Source: Pseudomonadota bacterium (GTDB lineage: Bacteria; Pseudomonadota; Alphaproteobacteria; Acetobacterales; Acetobacteraceae). Taken from it: a stretch of DNA of 54,992 nucleotides. The stretch is taken from contig JAKBBM010000006.1 of the NCBI GenBank assembly GCA_021808545.1, positions 1-54,992 of the forward strand, written 5' to 3'. Each line of letters begins with the position of its first letter. Within the stretch, counting starts at the first letter, position 1. Under the pieces are notes generated by a model. It saw only the letters and a program-made list of their open reading frames with translations. It ran no database searches and was not told where the DNA came from. Below are positions 35,750 through 45,072 of the stretch, one piece after another. Position numbers and translations under genes: made by a program.

Positions 35750-37958
35750 TTTGAGCGGGCGGATCGAGGAACAGCCGCTTAGCAGCGCGCTGTCGGAGCG
35801 CTACCTGGCCTATGCGCTCTCCACCATCATGTCGCGCTCGCTGCCCGATGTGCGCGATGGCCTGAAGCCCGTGCACCGGCGGCTGATCTACGCCATGCAT
35901 CAGCTCAAGCTCGACCCGCGCTCGGGTTTCAAGAAATGCGCCCGCGTGGTGGGCGATGTAATGGGTAAATTCCATCCGCATGGCGACAGCTCGATTTATG
36001 AGGCGCTGGTGCGCCTCGCCCAGGAGTTCTCCTCGCGCTACCCGCTGATCGAAGGGCAGGGGAATTTCGGCAATATCGATGGCGATAACGCCGCCGCCAT
36101 GCGTTATACCGAATCCCGGCTCACCGCGATCGCCGAGCTGCTGCTGCGCGGCATCGATGAGGATGCGGTGGATTTCCGCCCCACCTACGATGGCGAGGAA
36201 AGCGAGCCCGTGGTGCTGCCCGGGGCGTTTCCCAACCTGCTGGCTAATGGGGCGGCGGGCATTGCGGTTGGCATGGCCACCTCCATTCCGCCGCATAATG
36301 CGGGCGAGGTGTGCGCTGCCGCCGTTCATCTCATTGCCAAGCCCGAGGCCAGCACGGCCGAGCTGCTGACGCATATGCGCGGGCCGGATTTTCCCACCGG
36401 CGGCGAACTGGTGGAGGATGAGGCGACAATCCTCGCGGCGTACGAGACCGGGCGCGGCTCCTTGCGTACCCGCGCGGTCTGGACCAAGGAGGCGCAGAAA
36501 AACGGCACCTGGAATATCGTTGTTACCGAAATTCCCTATCAGGTGCAGAAGTCCCGGCTGATTGAGCAGATTGCCCTGCTGCTGACGGAGAAAAAACTGC
36601 CGCTGCTGGCCGATATACGCGATGAAAGTGCCGAGACGATCCGCCTGGTGCTGGAGCCGCGCAGCCGCACCGTGGACCCGGATATGCTGATGGCCTCGCT
36701 ATTCCGCGCCACCCAGCTCGAATCCCGCTTCGCGCTGAATATGAACGTGCTGGATGCCGGGCGCACCCCGCGCGTGATGGGGCTGAAGGCGATTTTGCGG
36801 GCTTGGCTCGACCATCGGCACGAGGTGCTGATCCGCCGCTCCCGCCACCGGCTGGACGCCATTGCCCGGCGGCTGGAAATCCTCGACGGCTATATTAAGG
36901 TGTTCCTCAATCTCGATGAGGTGATCCGGATCATCCGCAATGAGGATGAGCCCAAGCCCGCCCTGATCACCGCCTTCGAGCTGACCGAAACCCAGGCCGA
37001 GGCGATCTTGAACATGCGCCTGCGCGCCCTGCGTAAGCTGGAGGAAATGGAAATCCGCCGCGAGCATGACAAGCTCTCGGCCGAGCAGAAAAACCTGCAA
37101 GGGCTGCTGGCCAGCGAGCCCAAGCGCTGGAAGGTGATTTCTGGCGAGATTGACGAGGTCCGGCAAAAATTCGGCTCAGGCCCGCTGGGGGCCCGGCGGA
37201 CCCGGATTTCAGCCGCCGCCCCTGTTGTGACGATTGTGGCCGAGGCGCTGGTGGAGCGCGAGGCCATTACCGTGATCCTCTCCGAAAAAGGCTGGATCCG
37301 CGCGCAAAAAGGGCATCTGGCCGATGATGTGGAACTGAAATTCAAGGAGGGGGACCGGCTTGCCCATCTGCTGCGCTGCGAATCGACCGACAAGGTCGCC
37401 CTGCTGGGCACAAATGGGCGGGTTTATACGCTAAAGGCATCGGATTTGCCGCGCGGGCGGGGCGATGGTCAGGCAATCCGGCTGATGATCGACCTACCCA
37501 ACGAGGATGGCGTGCTGAAATTGCTGCTGCCCGACGCGGACCAAACCTATCTGGTAGCCTCCACCGCCGGGCGGGGATTTTTGCTGCCCGGTGCTGAGCT
37601 GGTTTCGGAACGGCGCGCGGGCAAGACCATTCTGGTGCTCAAGCCCGGCGAGGAATGGGCCGCTTGCGTGCCCGCCCGAGGCGACCACGTGGCCGTGATC
37701 GGGCAGAATCGCAAGCTGCTGGTCTTCCCGCTCGACCAATTGCCGCAAATGCCGCGCGGCACCGGCGTACAGCTGCAAAAATACAAGGATGGCGGCATGG
37801 CGGATGTGAAAACCTTTGCGCTGGCCGCCGGGCTGACCTGGCGGATTGGCGAGAAGCTGCGCGTGGAGCAGAAACTGACCGAATGGTTGGGCGCGCGCGC
37901 CAGTGCCGGGCGTATGCCGCCCAACGGCTTTCCGCGTGGCAACCGGTTTGGCGATTAG
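35739..37958 (+). CDS. parC: DNA topoisomerase IV subunit A
   Basis: A 739-residue type IIA topoisomerase subunit that decatenates daughter chromosomes with ParE. The active-site Tyr123 is in AAMRYTESR. The quinolone-determining positions read GDSSIYE, with Ser84 and Glu88 at the sites equivalent to E. coli ParC Ser80 and Glu84, the unmutated residues. Length and the weak C-terminal repeats fit ParC rather than GyrA. The ATG at 35739 has an AGGAGGAG site; a frame extending 31 codons upstream shadows recO. Three hairpins follow the stop. Confidence 0.95.
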   Translation: MPDDLSGRIEEQPLSSALSERYLAYALSTIMSRSLPDVRDGLKPVHRRLIYAMHQLKLDPRSGFKKCARVVGDVMGKFHPHGDSSIYEALVRLAQEFSSRYPLIEGQGNFGNIDGDNAAAMRYTESRLTAIAELLLRGIDEDAVDFRPTYDGEESEPVVLPGAFPNLLANGAAGIAVGMATSIPPHNAGEVCAAAVHLIAKPEASTAELLTHMRGPDFPTGGELVEDEATILAAYETGRGSLRTRAVWTKEAQKNGTWNIVVTEIPYQVQKSRLIEQIALLLTEKKLPLLADIRDESAETIRLVLEPRSRTVDPDMLMASLFRATQLESRFALNMNVLDAGRTPRVMGLKAILRAWLDHRHEVLIRRSRHRLDAIARRLEILDGYIKVFLNLDEVIRIIRNEDEPKPALITAFELTETQAEAILNMRLRALRKLEEMEIRREHDKLSAEQKNLQGLLASEPKRWKVISGEIDEVRQKFGSGPLGARRTRISAAAPVVTIVAEALVEREAITVILSEKGWIRAQKGHLADDVELKFKEGDRLAHLLRCESTDKVALLGTNGRVYTLKASDLPRGRGDGQAIRLMIDLPNEDGVLKLLLPDADQTYLVASTAGRGFLLPGAELVSERRAGKTILVLKPGEEWAACVPARGDHVAVIGQNRKLLVFPLDQLPQMPRGTGVQLQKYKDGGMADVKTFALAAGLTWRIGEKLRVEQKLTEWLGARASAGRMPPNGFPRGNRFGD

Positions 37959-37987
37959 AGCTTTCAGCTTTTAGCCAAAGGCTCTAA
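37955..37987 (+). terminator. Hairpin overlapping the parC stop codon
   Basis: TTAGAGCTTT (37955-37964) can pair with AAAGGCTCTAA (37977-37987) with a single bulged G, around a 12-base loop, followed by CTTTATATTT. The stem starts one base before the TAG stop of parC. It is a plausible terminator. Confidence 0.6.
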
Positions 37988-38001
37988 CTTTATATTTGAA
38001 C

Positions 38002-38055
38002 GAGCAATATGCGTTTAGCTTGTCCCTTGCGGGTCAATCTAAACGCATATTGCTC
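38002..38055. repeat. Palindromic intergenic element with perfect 17-bp stem
   Basis: The arms 38002-38018 (beginning GAGCAATATGCG) and 38039-38055 are exact reverse complements over 17 bases, around a 20-base loop. Both ends carry GAGC/GCTC, as do the flanking hairpins. The layout recalls palindromic intergenic repeats known in other Alphaproteobacteria (for example stems beginning AGAGCATGAT in Bradyrhizobium-like genomes). It also sits between two convergent genes, where it could end transcription from both sides, though it lacks a T tract. Confidence 0.75.
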
Positions 38056-38078
38056 TAAGGTGGGATAACCCGCCTTAG
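38055..38078. terminator. Hairpin overlapping the sufE stop codon
   Basis: CTAAGGTGGG (38055-38064) pairs with CCCGCCTTAG (38069-38078) with one G-T pair, around a four-base loop. It covers the stop codon of sufE on the minus strand. It is the third hairpin in a 124-base stretch. Confidence 0.5.
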
Positions 38079-38506
38079 CCGCGCGCCAGGGCCTGGATGC
38101 GCTCGACCATGGCCGCGACACCATTGCCGCGATTGCTCGAAAGCGCGCCGATCAACCCCAGATCATGCAGGAACTGCCCCGAGGTGGCGAGGATTTCCGC
38201 CCTTGTACGCCCGGAATAGACGCGCAGCACCAACGCCACGAGGCCCGACACGATGGCGGCATCCGAGGCGCCGGTGAGAAACAGCTTACCGTTATCCTCG
38301 TGCGCGGCGAGCCAAACCTGGGATTGGCAGCCCTTTACGCGGTGCGCCTCATCCTGCCATGCGGCGGGGTAGGGGGGCAGTTTGCGGCCCAGCTCAATGA
38401 TGAACTGGTAGCGGTCCATCCAATCGTCGAACATCCCCAACTCATCGCCGATGCCGGCGATAGCCTCGGCGGCGGTTGCATCTTCGGGAAGAACGTAATT
38501 GGTCAT
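38075..38506 (-). CDS. SufE-family cysteine desulfuration protein
   Basis: A 143-residue SufE-like sulfur acceptor. It receives sulfur from the cysteine desulfurase SufS on the conserved cysteine in KGCQSQVWL and passes it to iron-sulfur assembly. The FDDWMDRYQFIIELGRKLPPYP start and GRTRAEIL segment are typical. The ATG at 38506 overlaps the corA stop by four bases; longer frames upstream only shadow corA. No other suf gene is in the window, and pairing with corA seems arbitrary. Confidence 0.93.
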   Translation of the reverse strand: MTNYVLPEDATAAEAIAGIGDELGMFDDWMDRYQFIIELGRKLPPYPAAWQDEAHRVKGCQSQVWLAAHEDNGKLFLTGASDAAIVSGLVALVLRVYSGRTRAEILATSGQFLHDLGLIGALSSNRGNGVAAMVERIQALARG

Positions 38507-39465
38507 ATCCAGCCTTTCTTGCGGAACCAGGCGAGCGGCAGAACGGCGGAGAGAATCATGAGCGCCCAGGCATAGCCATAGCCGTAACGCCAACTCAATT
38601 CGGGAATATCGTGAAAATTCATGCCGTAAATGCCGGCAATGAGGGTGGGCGGGATGCCGACAATGGAGACCACGGTCAGCACCTTGATCAGGCTGTTCTG
38701 GGCGATGTTGATCAGCCCCAGGGTCGAATCCTGCAAAAACTGGACTTTGTCGGTCAGGTGGGTGCTGTATTCGTTGAGCGAGGATACATCCTTGGCCACC
38801 GATTTCAGCCGGGCCACCACCGGTTTGGGCAGCCAGTTCACCATACTGAGCACATAAGGCGCGATACGGGCGACGCCAAGCTGGCTGTCACGCAGGAAGG
38901 AGATGCTGTTATACCCGCGCCCCAGCGTAACCAGCATGGCTTGAAGTTCGGTCTCGGCGTGGCGCTGGCGCATGTCGCCAGTCAGACGCGGGTGGAAAAT
39001 GCGCTGGGAGAGCTGGTCCAGCTCCTCGCGCAGCCGCTCCAGCGCATCGGCCTGACGGTCGACAATGACTTCCAGCAACTCAACAAACAGATAGGCCGGG
39101 GCGTGCTCGGCCGTGCTATGGGGCTGCGTGGGAAATTGAGTGAAAATGGTGCTGGGGGCAAAACGCAATGTCACCAGCCGGTCGGGAGACAGCACGAAGC
39201 CGCAGACGCCGCTCTCCAACGCGCCATTATTGCGGGTGACGATGGGCAGGGACAGGGTGAGCACCGGCCCGTCAACCCCCAGCCGCGAAGAAGCCTCGAT
39301 CTCGGACAGGTTGGCATAGCTTGGCAGGGTCAAGCCGGTATGGCGCGTCACGAACTCATAATGTTCGGGGGCGGGGTCTTCGAGGTCGAACCATAGGGCG
39401 CGCCCAGCCTCCTCCAAGGGTAGGGGAACCAGCCGGTTCGCATCGCAGGCATAGGCTTTGAGCAT
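38503..39465 (-). CDS. CorA-family magnesium/metal ion transporter
   Basis: A 320-residue membrane protein with a large cytoplasmic N-terminal domain rich in coiled-coil helix and two C-terminal membrane helices; the selectivity motif GMN is in IYGMNFHDIPE, and the tail WFRKKGWI is standard for the family. The ATG at 39465 (MLKAYAC) is preferred to a TTG six codons earlier because the family starts there and GGAGA lies upstream. The 214-base gap to the divergent YbjN-like gene probably holds promoters for both; I see no strong palindrome in it. Confidence 0.93.
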   Translation of the reverse strand: MLKAYACDANRLVPLPLEEAGRALWFDLEDPAPEHYEFVTRHTGLTLPSYANLSEIEASSRLGVDGPVLTLSLPIVTRNNGALESGVCGFVLSPDRLVTLRFAPSTIFTQFPTQPHSTAEHAPAYLFVELLEVIVDRQADALERLREELDQLSQRIFHPRLTGDMRQRHAETELQAMLVTLGRGYNSISFLRDSQLGVARIAPYVLSMVNWLPKPVVARLKSVAKDVSSLNEYSTHLTDKVQFLQDSTLGLINIAQNSLIKVLTVVSIVGIPPTLIAGIYGMNFHDIPELSWRYGYGYAWALMILSAVLPLAWFRKKGWI

Positions 39466-39679
39466 CCGCGTGCTTGTCTCCAATTATCCGGGCTGGGCTG
39501 GCATATCAGGGCATGGCCGCGGAAGGAAGGCCGTGATCGCCGCCGTCATGCACAGGCGCATTGCGACTCGCGCCGGAAACTGGATAGAGTTAGCGCGCGG
39601 GGAGAAACACTGCGCCTGCCGCATAGATCAGAGCAGAATCGTCTCGCCCGTGCATCCGGCTAATGAGGAGCCTCTGCCC

Positions 39680-40189
39680 ATGACGAGCCTCACCCTCTCC
39701 CACGATGACAACTTGGCCGTGGCCAACCCGCTTGACCTGGTTGAGCAGGTTGTCTCTGCCAATGACTGGCATTTTGACCGCCGCTCGGACGCCGACATGG
39801 CGGCCGAGGCGCCTGGAAAATGGTGTGATTACGGCCTCTATTTCTGCTGGTCGGACGAGATCTCGGTCATGCATTTTTCCTGCGCCTTCGACATGAAGGC
39901 GCCGGCCAAACGCCGTGCGGCCCTGTATGAGCTGCTGGCCAAAGCCAATGAACGGCTCTGGATCGGGCATTTTGGCATGGATGAGGAAACCGGCATGCCG
40001 ATTTACCGCCATTCCGTTTTGCTGCGCGGCACGCCCAGCGCCTCGGCCGAATCGATCGAGGATATGGTCGATATCGCCCTGTGCGAATGCGAGCGTTTCT
40101 TTCCCGCGTTCCAGTTCGTGCTCTGGGGCGGCAAAACCCCGGAAGAGGCGCTGAGTGCCGCCATGCTGGAGTGCGCCGGCGAAGCGTGA
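39680..40189 (+). CDS. YbjN-domain protein
   Basis: A 169-residue cytoplasmic protein of the YbjN family (about residues 18-150; WHFDRRSDADMAAEAPGKW, YRHSVLLRG, CERFFPAFQFVLWGG). YbjN proteins resemble secretion chaperones in fold and are linked to stress and motility in enterobacteria, but their action is unresolved. The ATG at 39680 has a GAGGAG site; a frame open further upstream lacks one. It is followed 13 bases later by proC, a pairing common in Alphaproteobacteria. Confidence 0.85.
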   Translation: MTSLTLSHDDNLAVANPLDLVEQVVSANDWHFDRRSDADMAAEAPGKWCDYGLYFCWSDEISVMHFSCAFDMKAPAKRRAALYELLAKANERLWIGHFGMDEETGMPIYRHSVLLRGTPSASAESIEDMVDIALCECERFFPAFQFVLWGGKTPEEALSAAMLECAGEA

Positions 40190-40202
40190 CATAAGCGCGG
40201 GC

Positions 40203-41009
40203 ATGGACGAACTCCCCTCTCTTTTACTTGTCGGCGGCGGCCGCATGGGTGCCGCCATGCTTTCCGGATGGCGCGAACAGGGCCTCTCGCGCGCTGTTGT
40301 CGTGGACCCTTCGGCCGCGGCACAGGCCTTGGCCAGCCCGCGCGTTAAAGTCGTGGCTTCGGCCACCGCCTTGCCAGAGGATTTTGCGCCCCAAGCCGTG
40401 ATTTTGGCCGTGAAGCCGCAAATGGCGGCCGAGGCGTTGCCCGTTTATGCGCGCTTTGCGGGGCAAGCCGTGTTTATTTCCATCATGGCGGGCAAAACGG
40501 TGGACACGGTCGGCCGCCTGCTTGGGGCTCAGCCTGCCTTGGTGCGCGCCATGCCAAATACCCCGGCGGCGGTGCGCAAGGGCTTTACAGCGGCTTACGC
40601 GGATGCGCATGTCAGCCCCGCGCAACAGGCTTTGGCGGCGCGGCTGCTGGCGGCCATCGGTGAGGTTGCCTGGGTAACGGATGAGGCGGCGCTGGACCCG
40701 GTGACCGCGATCTCCGGCGGCGGCCCGGCCTATGTGTTCTTGCTCACCGAATTGATGGAACAGACCGCCCTGGCCCAAGGTTTGGCGCCGGATCTGGCCC
40801 GGCGCATGGCGCGCCAGACGGTGATTGGCTCTGCCGCCCTACTGGCGGCCAGCCATGAGGACGCCGCGGATCTGCGCGTTGCCGTGACCTCGCCCGGCGG
40901 CACAACCGAGCGCGCGCTTGCAGTGTTGCGCGCGGATGACGCTTGGCCGGAAAATTTCACCCGGGCGATTCAGGCCGCCACGGAACGGTCACGTGAGCTC
41001 TCCGGTTGA
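40203..41009 (+). CDS. proC: Pyrroline-5-carboxylate reductase
   Basis: A 268-residue enzyme for the last step of proline synthesis. The NAD(P)-binding loop LLLVGGGRMGAAM is at the N-terminus; RAMPNTPAAVRKG and the C-terminal signature AVTSPGGTTERALAVL are the ProC hallmarks, with AISGGGPAYVFLL between. The ATG at 40203 puts the Rossmann loop at the right distance from the end; its ribosome site is weak. Confidence 0.95.
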   Translation: MDELPSLLLVGGGRMGAAMLSGWREQGLSRAVVVDPSAAAQALASPRVKVVASATALPEDFAPQAVILAVKPQMAAEALPVYARFAGQAVFISIMAGKTVDTVGRLLGAQPALVRAMPNTPAAVRKGFTAAYADAHVSPAQQALAARLLAAIGEVAWVTDEAALDPVTAISGGGPAYVFLLTELMEQTALAQGLAPDLARRMARQTVIGSAALLAASHEDAADLRVAVTSPGGTTERALAVLRADDAWPENFTRAIQAATERSRELSG

Positions 41010-41071
41010 TGGACATTGAGTAACCCGGTTGCTACATCCCCGGCGAGCCGAACCACCCGGGAATACCAAGC

Positions 41072-42004
41072 ATGAAGATTGTCGCCTGCAACAGCAACCG
41101 CCCCCTGGCCGAAGCTGTCGCCGCTGGTTTGAACCTGCCGCTGGCGAAAGCCTCCATCCGCCGTTTCGCGGATATGGAGGTTTTCGTGGAAATTCATGAG
41201 AATGTCCGCGGCGAGGACGTGTTCGTGATTCAGAGCACCTCGTACCCCACCAACGATAACCTGATGGAGCTGCTGATTACCTGCGATGCGCTGCGTCGCG
41301 GCTCGGCACGGCGCATAACGCCGGTTATCCCCTATTTCGGCTATGCCCGGCAGGATCGTAAATCTGGCCCGCGCACGCCGATTTCCGCCAAGCTGGTCGC
41401 CAATCTGATCACCGAGGCCGGGGCCAACCGTGTCCTGACCATGGATCTTCATGCCGGACAGATCCAAGGTTTCTTCGACATCCCGGTCGATAACCTGCCC
41501 GCAGCCCCGCTTTTCTCGCGTGATATCGAGGAGCGTTTCGCCGGGCGCGAGCCTATGATTGTCTCCCCCGATGTTGGCGGGGTGCTGCGCGCGCGCATCA
41601 TCGCCCGGCGGCTGAATACCGATCTGGCCATCATCGACAAGCGCCGCGAACGCGCCGGTGTCTCCGAGGTGATGAACATTATCGGCGAGGTTGAGGGGCG
41701 CGACTGCATCATCATCGATGATATCTGCGATTCCGGCGGCACGCTGTGCAACGCGGCCGAGGCGCTGCTCGCCAATGGCGCCAAATCGGTGCAGGTTTAT
41801 GTCAGCCATGGTGTGCTCTCTGGCGGGGCCGTGGCGCGCATCGCCGCCTCGCCGATCGAGATGATGACGATCACCGATTCCATCGCCGCGACCGAGGCCG
41901 TGCGCCTTGCGCATAATATCCGCCAGCTCTCCATCGCCCCGCTGCTGGCCGAGGCCATGCGCCGGATCTCGACGGAAAGCTCTGTCAGCTCGCTATTCGA
42001 TTAA
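41072..42004 (+). CDS. prs: Ribose-phosphate pyrophosphokinase
   Basis: A 310-residue PRPP synthetase. The catalytic flexible loop region ([15 protein letters not shown]), the [18 protein letters not shown] segment and the PRPP-binding loop [13 protein letters not shown] are all present. It supplies PRPP to nucleotide, histidine and tryptophan synthesis. Length is normal; it starts 62 bases after proC and has GGAAT as a weak ribosome site. Confidence 0.97.
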   Translation: MKIVACNSNRPLAEAVAAGLNLPLAKASIRRFADMEVFVEIHENVRGEDVFVIQSTSYPTNDNLMELLITCDALRRGSARRITPVIPYFGYARQDRKSGPRTPISAKLVANLITEAGANRVLTMDLHAGQIQGFFDIPVDNLPAAPLFSRDIEERFAGREPMIVSPDVGGVLRARIIARRLNTDLAIIDKRRERAGVSEVMNIIGEVEGRDCIIIDDICDSGGTLCNAAEALLANGAKSVQVYVSHGVLSGGAVARIAASPIEMMTITDSIAATEAVRLAHNIRQLSIAPLLAEAMRRISTESSVSSLFD

Positions 42005-42022
42005 ACCCCAAGAGGCCTTCAG

Positions 42023-42637
42023 ATGAAGCTGTTTTATTCACCCGGGTCTTGTTCGCTTGGTATCCACGCGTTGCTGGAAGAAATAGGCCAGCCATTTGAA
42101 CTGGCCCTGGTGGATTTAAAAAGCGGCGCGCATTTCAAGGCTGAGTATGGCGCTATTAATCCAAAGGCCACCGTGCCCGCCTTGCAGCGCGATGATGGCA
42201 CGATCCTGACCGAGTGGCAGGCCATCGCCTGGTATCTCGCTAAATCCAACCCCGCGCTGGAACTACTGCCCGCCGATCTGGAGGGCGAGGTGCGGACCTT
42301 GGAATTGCTCGATTACATGGTCGCCACGGTGCATATGCGCGGCTTCAGTCGTATATTCCGAGCCCGCAACTTTACCCCGACCACCGCCGATGAACCCGCG
42401 GTGGTCCAAACCGGGCAGGATGTGGTGGCGCATGGCTTTAAGCTGCTGGATCAAATATTGGGGCCGCGGGCTTACCTGCTTGGTGATTTCTCGATCGCCG
42501 ACGCGGCCCTGTTCTATCTGGAGCATTGGGCTGTAGCGCTGTCTTTGCCGGTTCCGCCAGGCCTTGCCGGGCATTACGCGCGGCTGCGCCAGCGGCCCGC
42601 CTTTACCCGGGCGCTTGCCACCGAAGGCTTGGTTTGA
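42023..42637 (+). CDS. Glutathione S-transferase family protein
   Basis: A 204-residue two-domain transferase. The thioredoxin-like N-domain begins KLFYSPGSCSLGIHALLEEIG, with Ser/Cys in the place used by beta-class enzymes to bind glutathione, and contains NPKATVPALQRDDG. The helical C-domain has the ISIADAA-type motif LLGDFSIADAALFYLE. The substrate is unknown. The stop is immediately followed by the GTG start of the phosphatase. Confidence 0.88.
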   Translation: MKLFYSPGSCSLGIHALLEEIGQPFELALVDLKSGAHFKAEYGAINPKATVPALQRDDGTILTEWQAIAWYLAKSNPALELLPADLEGEVRTLELLDYMVATVHMRGFSRIFRARNFTPTTADEPAVVQTGQDVVAHGFKLLDQILGPRAYLLGDFSIADAALFYLEHWAVALSLPVPPGLAGHYARLRQRPAFTRALATEGLV

Positions 42638-43213
42638 GTGCCACTCCCGCGCGCGCCATTTTGGTTCCTGCGCCATGGCGAAACCGATTATAACGCCGCC
42701 GGCTTAAGTCAGGGCGCGCTGGATATTTCGCTCAACGCCACGGGCCGGGAACAAGCCCAGACCGCCGGGCCGTTGCTGGCGGGCCAAGGCATTGCGCGTA
42801 TCATTTCCTCGCCCATGCAGCGCACGCGCGAGACCACGGATATTGTTAATGAATTTTTGCGCTTGCCGGTGACCTATGAGTCAGACCTGCGCGAGGTGGT
42901 GTTTGGCGGCATGGAAGGCAAGCCGCTCTATCCTTGGTTCAGCGATTGGCTGGAAGGCCATTATACGCCGGAAGGCGCTGAGTCGTTTGCCTCTGTTCTG
43001 GCCCGGGTGGACGCCGCCATGACCCGGCTTTTGCAAGACTGGCAGAGCACGCCGCAAACTGGTCCATTGCTGATCGTGGCGCATGGTGGCGTGTTCCGCG
43101 CCCTGCGGGATTTGATGGAACTGCCCAGAGAAGGGCTAACCCCTAACGCCGTACCGCTTTATTGCGTCCCCATTGACGAGGGATGGCAGATAAGCACACC
43201 GCCCGGGATTTAG
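42638..43213 (+). CDS. Histidine phosphatase (phosphoglycerate mutase-like)
   Basis: A 191-residue branch-1 histidine phosphatase. The catalytic LRHGET is at the N-terminus; SSPMQRTRETTDIV and the second histidine in VAHGGVFRAL complete the active site. It may be a mutase or a phosphatase acting on small molecules; the sequence does not decide. The start is GTG, directly abutting the previous stop. The convergent exonuclease gene ends just three bases away. Confidence 0.88.
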   Translation: MPLPRAPFWFLRHGETDYNAAGLSQGALDISLNATGREQAQTAGPLLAGQGIARIISSPMQRTRETTDIVNEFLRLPVTYESDLREVVFGGMEGKPLYPWFSDWLEGHYTPEGAESFASVLARVDAAMTRLLQDWQSTPQTGPLLIVAHGGVFRALRDLMELPREGLTPNAVPLYCVPIDEGWQISTPPGI

Positions 43214-43216
43214 ACA

Positions 43217-44017
43217 TTACAGTGTCAGCGTGACCGCAACAGGCACATGGTCCGACGGTTGCGGCCAGTTCCGCGCTTCGCGCAGCACCTGGCAGGCTTG
43301 CAGGCCCGGCACAAGATCGCGCGAGACCCAAACATGGTCCAGCCGCCGCCCGCGGTTGGAGGCCGCCCAGTCCCGGTTGCGGTAGGACCACCATGTGTAG
43401 AGCTTTTCCTCCGGCGGCACGAAATGGCGCATGGCATCGTGCCACCCCTGCGCCATCCAGTCATTCAACCCCGCCACCTCGACCGGCGTATGGCTGACGA
43501 CGTTTAAAAGCTGCTTATGGCTCCAGACATCTTGCTCCAGCGGGGCGATGTTGAGGTCCCCCACCAGAATGGCGCGTGCGGGCGGGTAGGCGGCAAAATG
43601 CGCTTTGGTTTCCGCCAAAAAATCCAACTTATGGGCGAATTTTTGATTTTCCGCGCGGTCTGGAATATCACCACCCGCCGGAACGTAGAAATTATGCACG
43701 GTCAGAGGCTTATCCCCCACCTCCACGCGCGCGGAGAGATGCCGGCAATCGGTCCGGCCACACCAATCGGGTGTATCTTCGGCCAGGGTGAGCGGAAAAC
43801 GGGAGAAAATGGCGACACCATTATAGCTCTTCATGCCCCGGCGCAGCACATGGGCAAAGCCAAGCATGGGCCCCAGCGTCTCGGGGAACAGCTCGTCCGG
43901 CACCTTGGTTTCCTGCACGCAGATAATATCTGGCGTCAATGCGCCGACCAGCTCCTCCAGCAGTCCCTGGCGCAAGCGCAGGGAGTTGATGTTCCAGGTG
44001 GCGATGGTGAGTTTCAT
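43217..44017 (-). CDS. xth: Exodeoxyribonuclease III
   Basis: A 266-residue AP endonuclease/3'-5' exonuclease for base excision repair. The N-terminus KLTIATWNINSLRLR, metal-binding glutamate in VQETK, catalytic GDLNIAP and terminal SDHVPV are the family landmarks. Length is normal. It lies 31 bases after lolA on the same strand. Confidence 0.95.
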   Translation of the reverse strand: MKLTIATWNINSLRLRQGLLEELVGALTPDIICVQETKVPDELFPETLGPMLGFAHVLRRGMKSYNGVAIFSRFPLTLAEDTPDWCGRTDCRHLSARVEVGDKPLTVHNFYVPAGGDIPDRAENQKFAHKLDFLAETKAHFAAYPPARAILVGDLNIAPLEQDVWSHKQLLNVVSHTPVEVAGLNDWMAQGWHDAMRHFVPPEEKLYTWWSYRNRDWAASNRGRRLDHVWVSRDLVPGLQACQVLREARNWPQPSDHVPVAVTLTL

Positions 44018-44048
44018 GGCTGCTCTCTACAGCAGCCATCCTGAAAAG

Positions 44049-44744
44049 CTACCCCTTGTTGGGGATCGGCGAGTTGCCGAAATACTCAAACAGTGAGTCG
44101 GGATAGGGACCGCCAGGCTTGATGTCGTATAGGCTCACGCGCGTTTGCTTGCCTTGCGCATCGGTCACCACCCATTGGCGCAGTTCCAGTGGGTCGGTCC
44201 CAAAAACCAGGGTCAGGCTGCCGGCGGCGGGCTTATCGCGGCGAATGAGGGTAATGTCATCCTCGCCGGGCTGGCGTTCAATCGCGGTGACGGCGACATT
44301 ACCCGAGGTGAGATCGACATGTTTGGCCAGCAGAATGCCAAGCGGGGTGCTGCCGAGCGGGATGTTGGTGGTCTGGCCCAGATCGGGATCGTGATAGACG
44401 AGCACACCAAACCCCGCCACCAGCAATTGCGGATCGGGCGGGTCATATTCAAAGCGCATTTTTCCTGGGCGCTCAAGCCAAGCCTTGCCAGTGCGGGTTG
44501 AGCCATCGGGGGCCACCTGCAAAAAATTCGCGGTCAGTCCCTTCTGGTCGTTGAGATAGGCCTCGACCTTTGAAATCAGCGTTTTATCCGCGGCGGTCAG
44601 GTGCATGGGCGTGGTTTGCGCCCTGGCCGGCAGGCATAAGCCACAGGCCAGGAGCAGGGCCGCCAGCGGAAGGTGGCGGCGGAAAAAACGATCAGCCCGC
44701 GCTACGGCGGCTGGAGGATTCGGTTTTGTTTGCGGCGAGAGCAT
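44049..44744 (-). CDS. LolA-like outer-membrane lipoprotein carrier
   Basis: A 231-residue periplasmic protein of the LolA superfamily, which carries lipoproteins across the periplasm. The N-terminal signal peptide has a basic stretch, a hydrophobic core (LPLAALLLACGLC) and a likely cleavage site after PARA, near residue 42. The body has QKGLTANFLQVAPDG and GKAWLERPGKMRFEYDPPDPQLLV, as in LolA. The N-terminal part before the hydrophobic core is long, and the start lies inside the marR gene (53-base overlap); no better in-frame start is visible. Confidence 0.87.
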   Translation of the reverse strand: MLSPQTKPNPPAAVARADRFFRRHLPLAALLLACGLCLPARAQTTPMHLTAADKTLISKVEAYLNDQKGLTANFLQVAPDGSTRTGKAWLERPGKMRFEYDPPDPQLLVAGFGVLVYHDPDLGQTTNIPLGSTPLGILLAKHVDLTSGNVAVTAIERQPGEDDITLIRRDKPAAGSLTLVFGTDPLELRQWVVTDAQGKQTRVSLYDIKPGGPYPDSLFEYFGNSPIPNKG

Positions 44745-45072
44745 CGGTCATAATATGGCGCGTTTCACGCAAAAACGCAGCCCCCTTCACCGTACGCTGA
44801 ACGAGTACGCTGCGGCGGTCGGACGGATCAACCTTGCGGCGCACGAAATCAAGCTCGCTCAGCCGGTCCAGGGCGCGGGTGATAGCGGGTTTTGATACAT
44901 TCAGATCCTGCGCAAGGCCGCGTACCGTATGGCCCCCCTCGGTCAGATAACAGGTGAGAAATACACCAAGCTGACGGGCTGAAAGATCGACACCATCACG
45001 GCGGACAAGTGCCACGATGGTATCACGAAGAATACCGACCAGTTGGTCGGAGGAAAGTGGGGCAGACGCCAT
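44692..45072 (-). CDS. MarR-family transcription regulator
   Basis: A 126-residue winged-helix protein. The wing and recognition helix are readable as TVRGLAQDLNVSKPAITRALDRLSELDFVRRKVDPSDRRSVLV, spelled here as RGLAQDLNVSKPAITRALD and DPSDRRSVLV. The ATG at 45072 is chosen because AAGGA lies eight bases before it; the two upstream ATGs sit on or beyond that site. Its 3' end overlaps the lolA start by 53 bases, so it may be cotranscribed with lolA and xth. A palindrome right upstream suggests autoregulation. Confidence 0.88.
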   Translation of the reverse strand: MASAPLSSDQLVGILRDTIVALVRRDGVDLSARQLGVFLTCYLTEGGHTVRGLAQDLNVSKPAITRALDRLSELDFVRRKVDPSDRRSVLVQRTVKGAAFLRETRHIMTDALAANKTESSSRRSAG

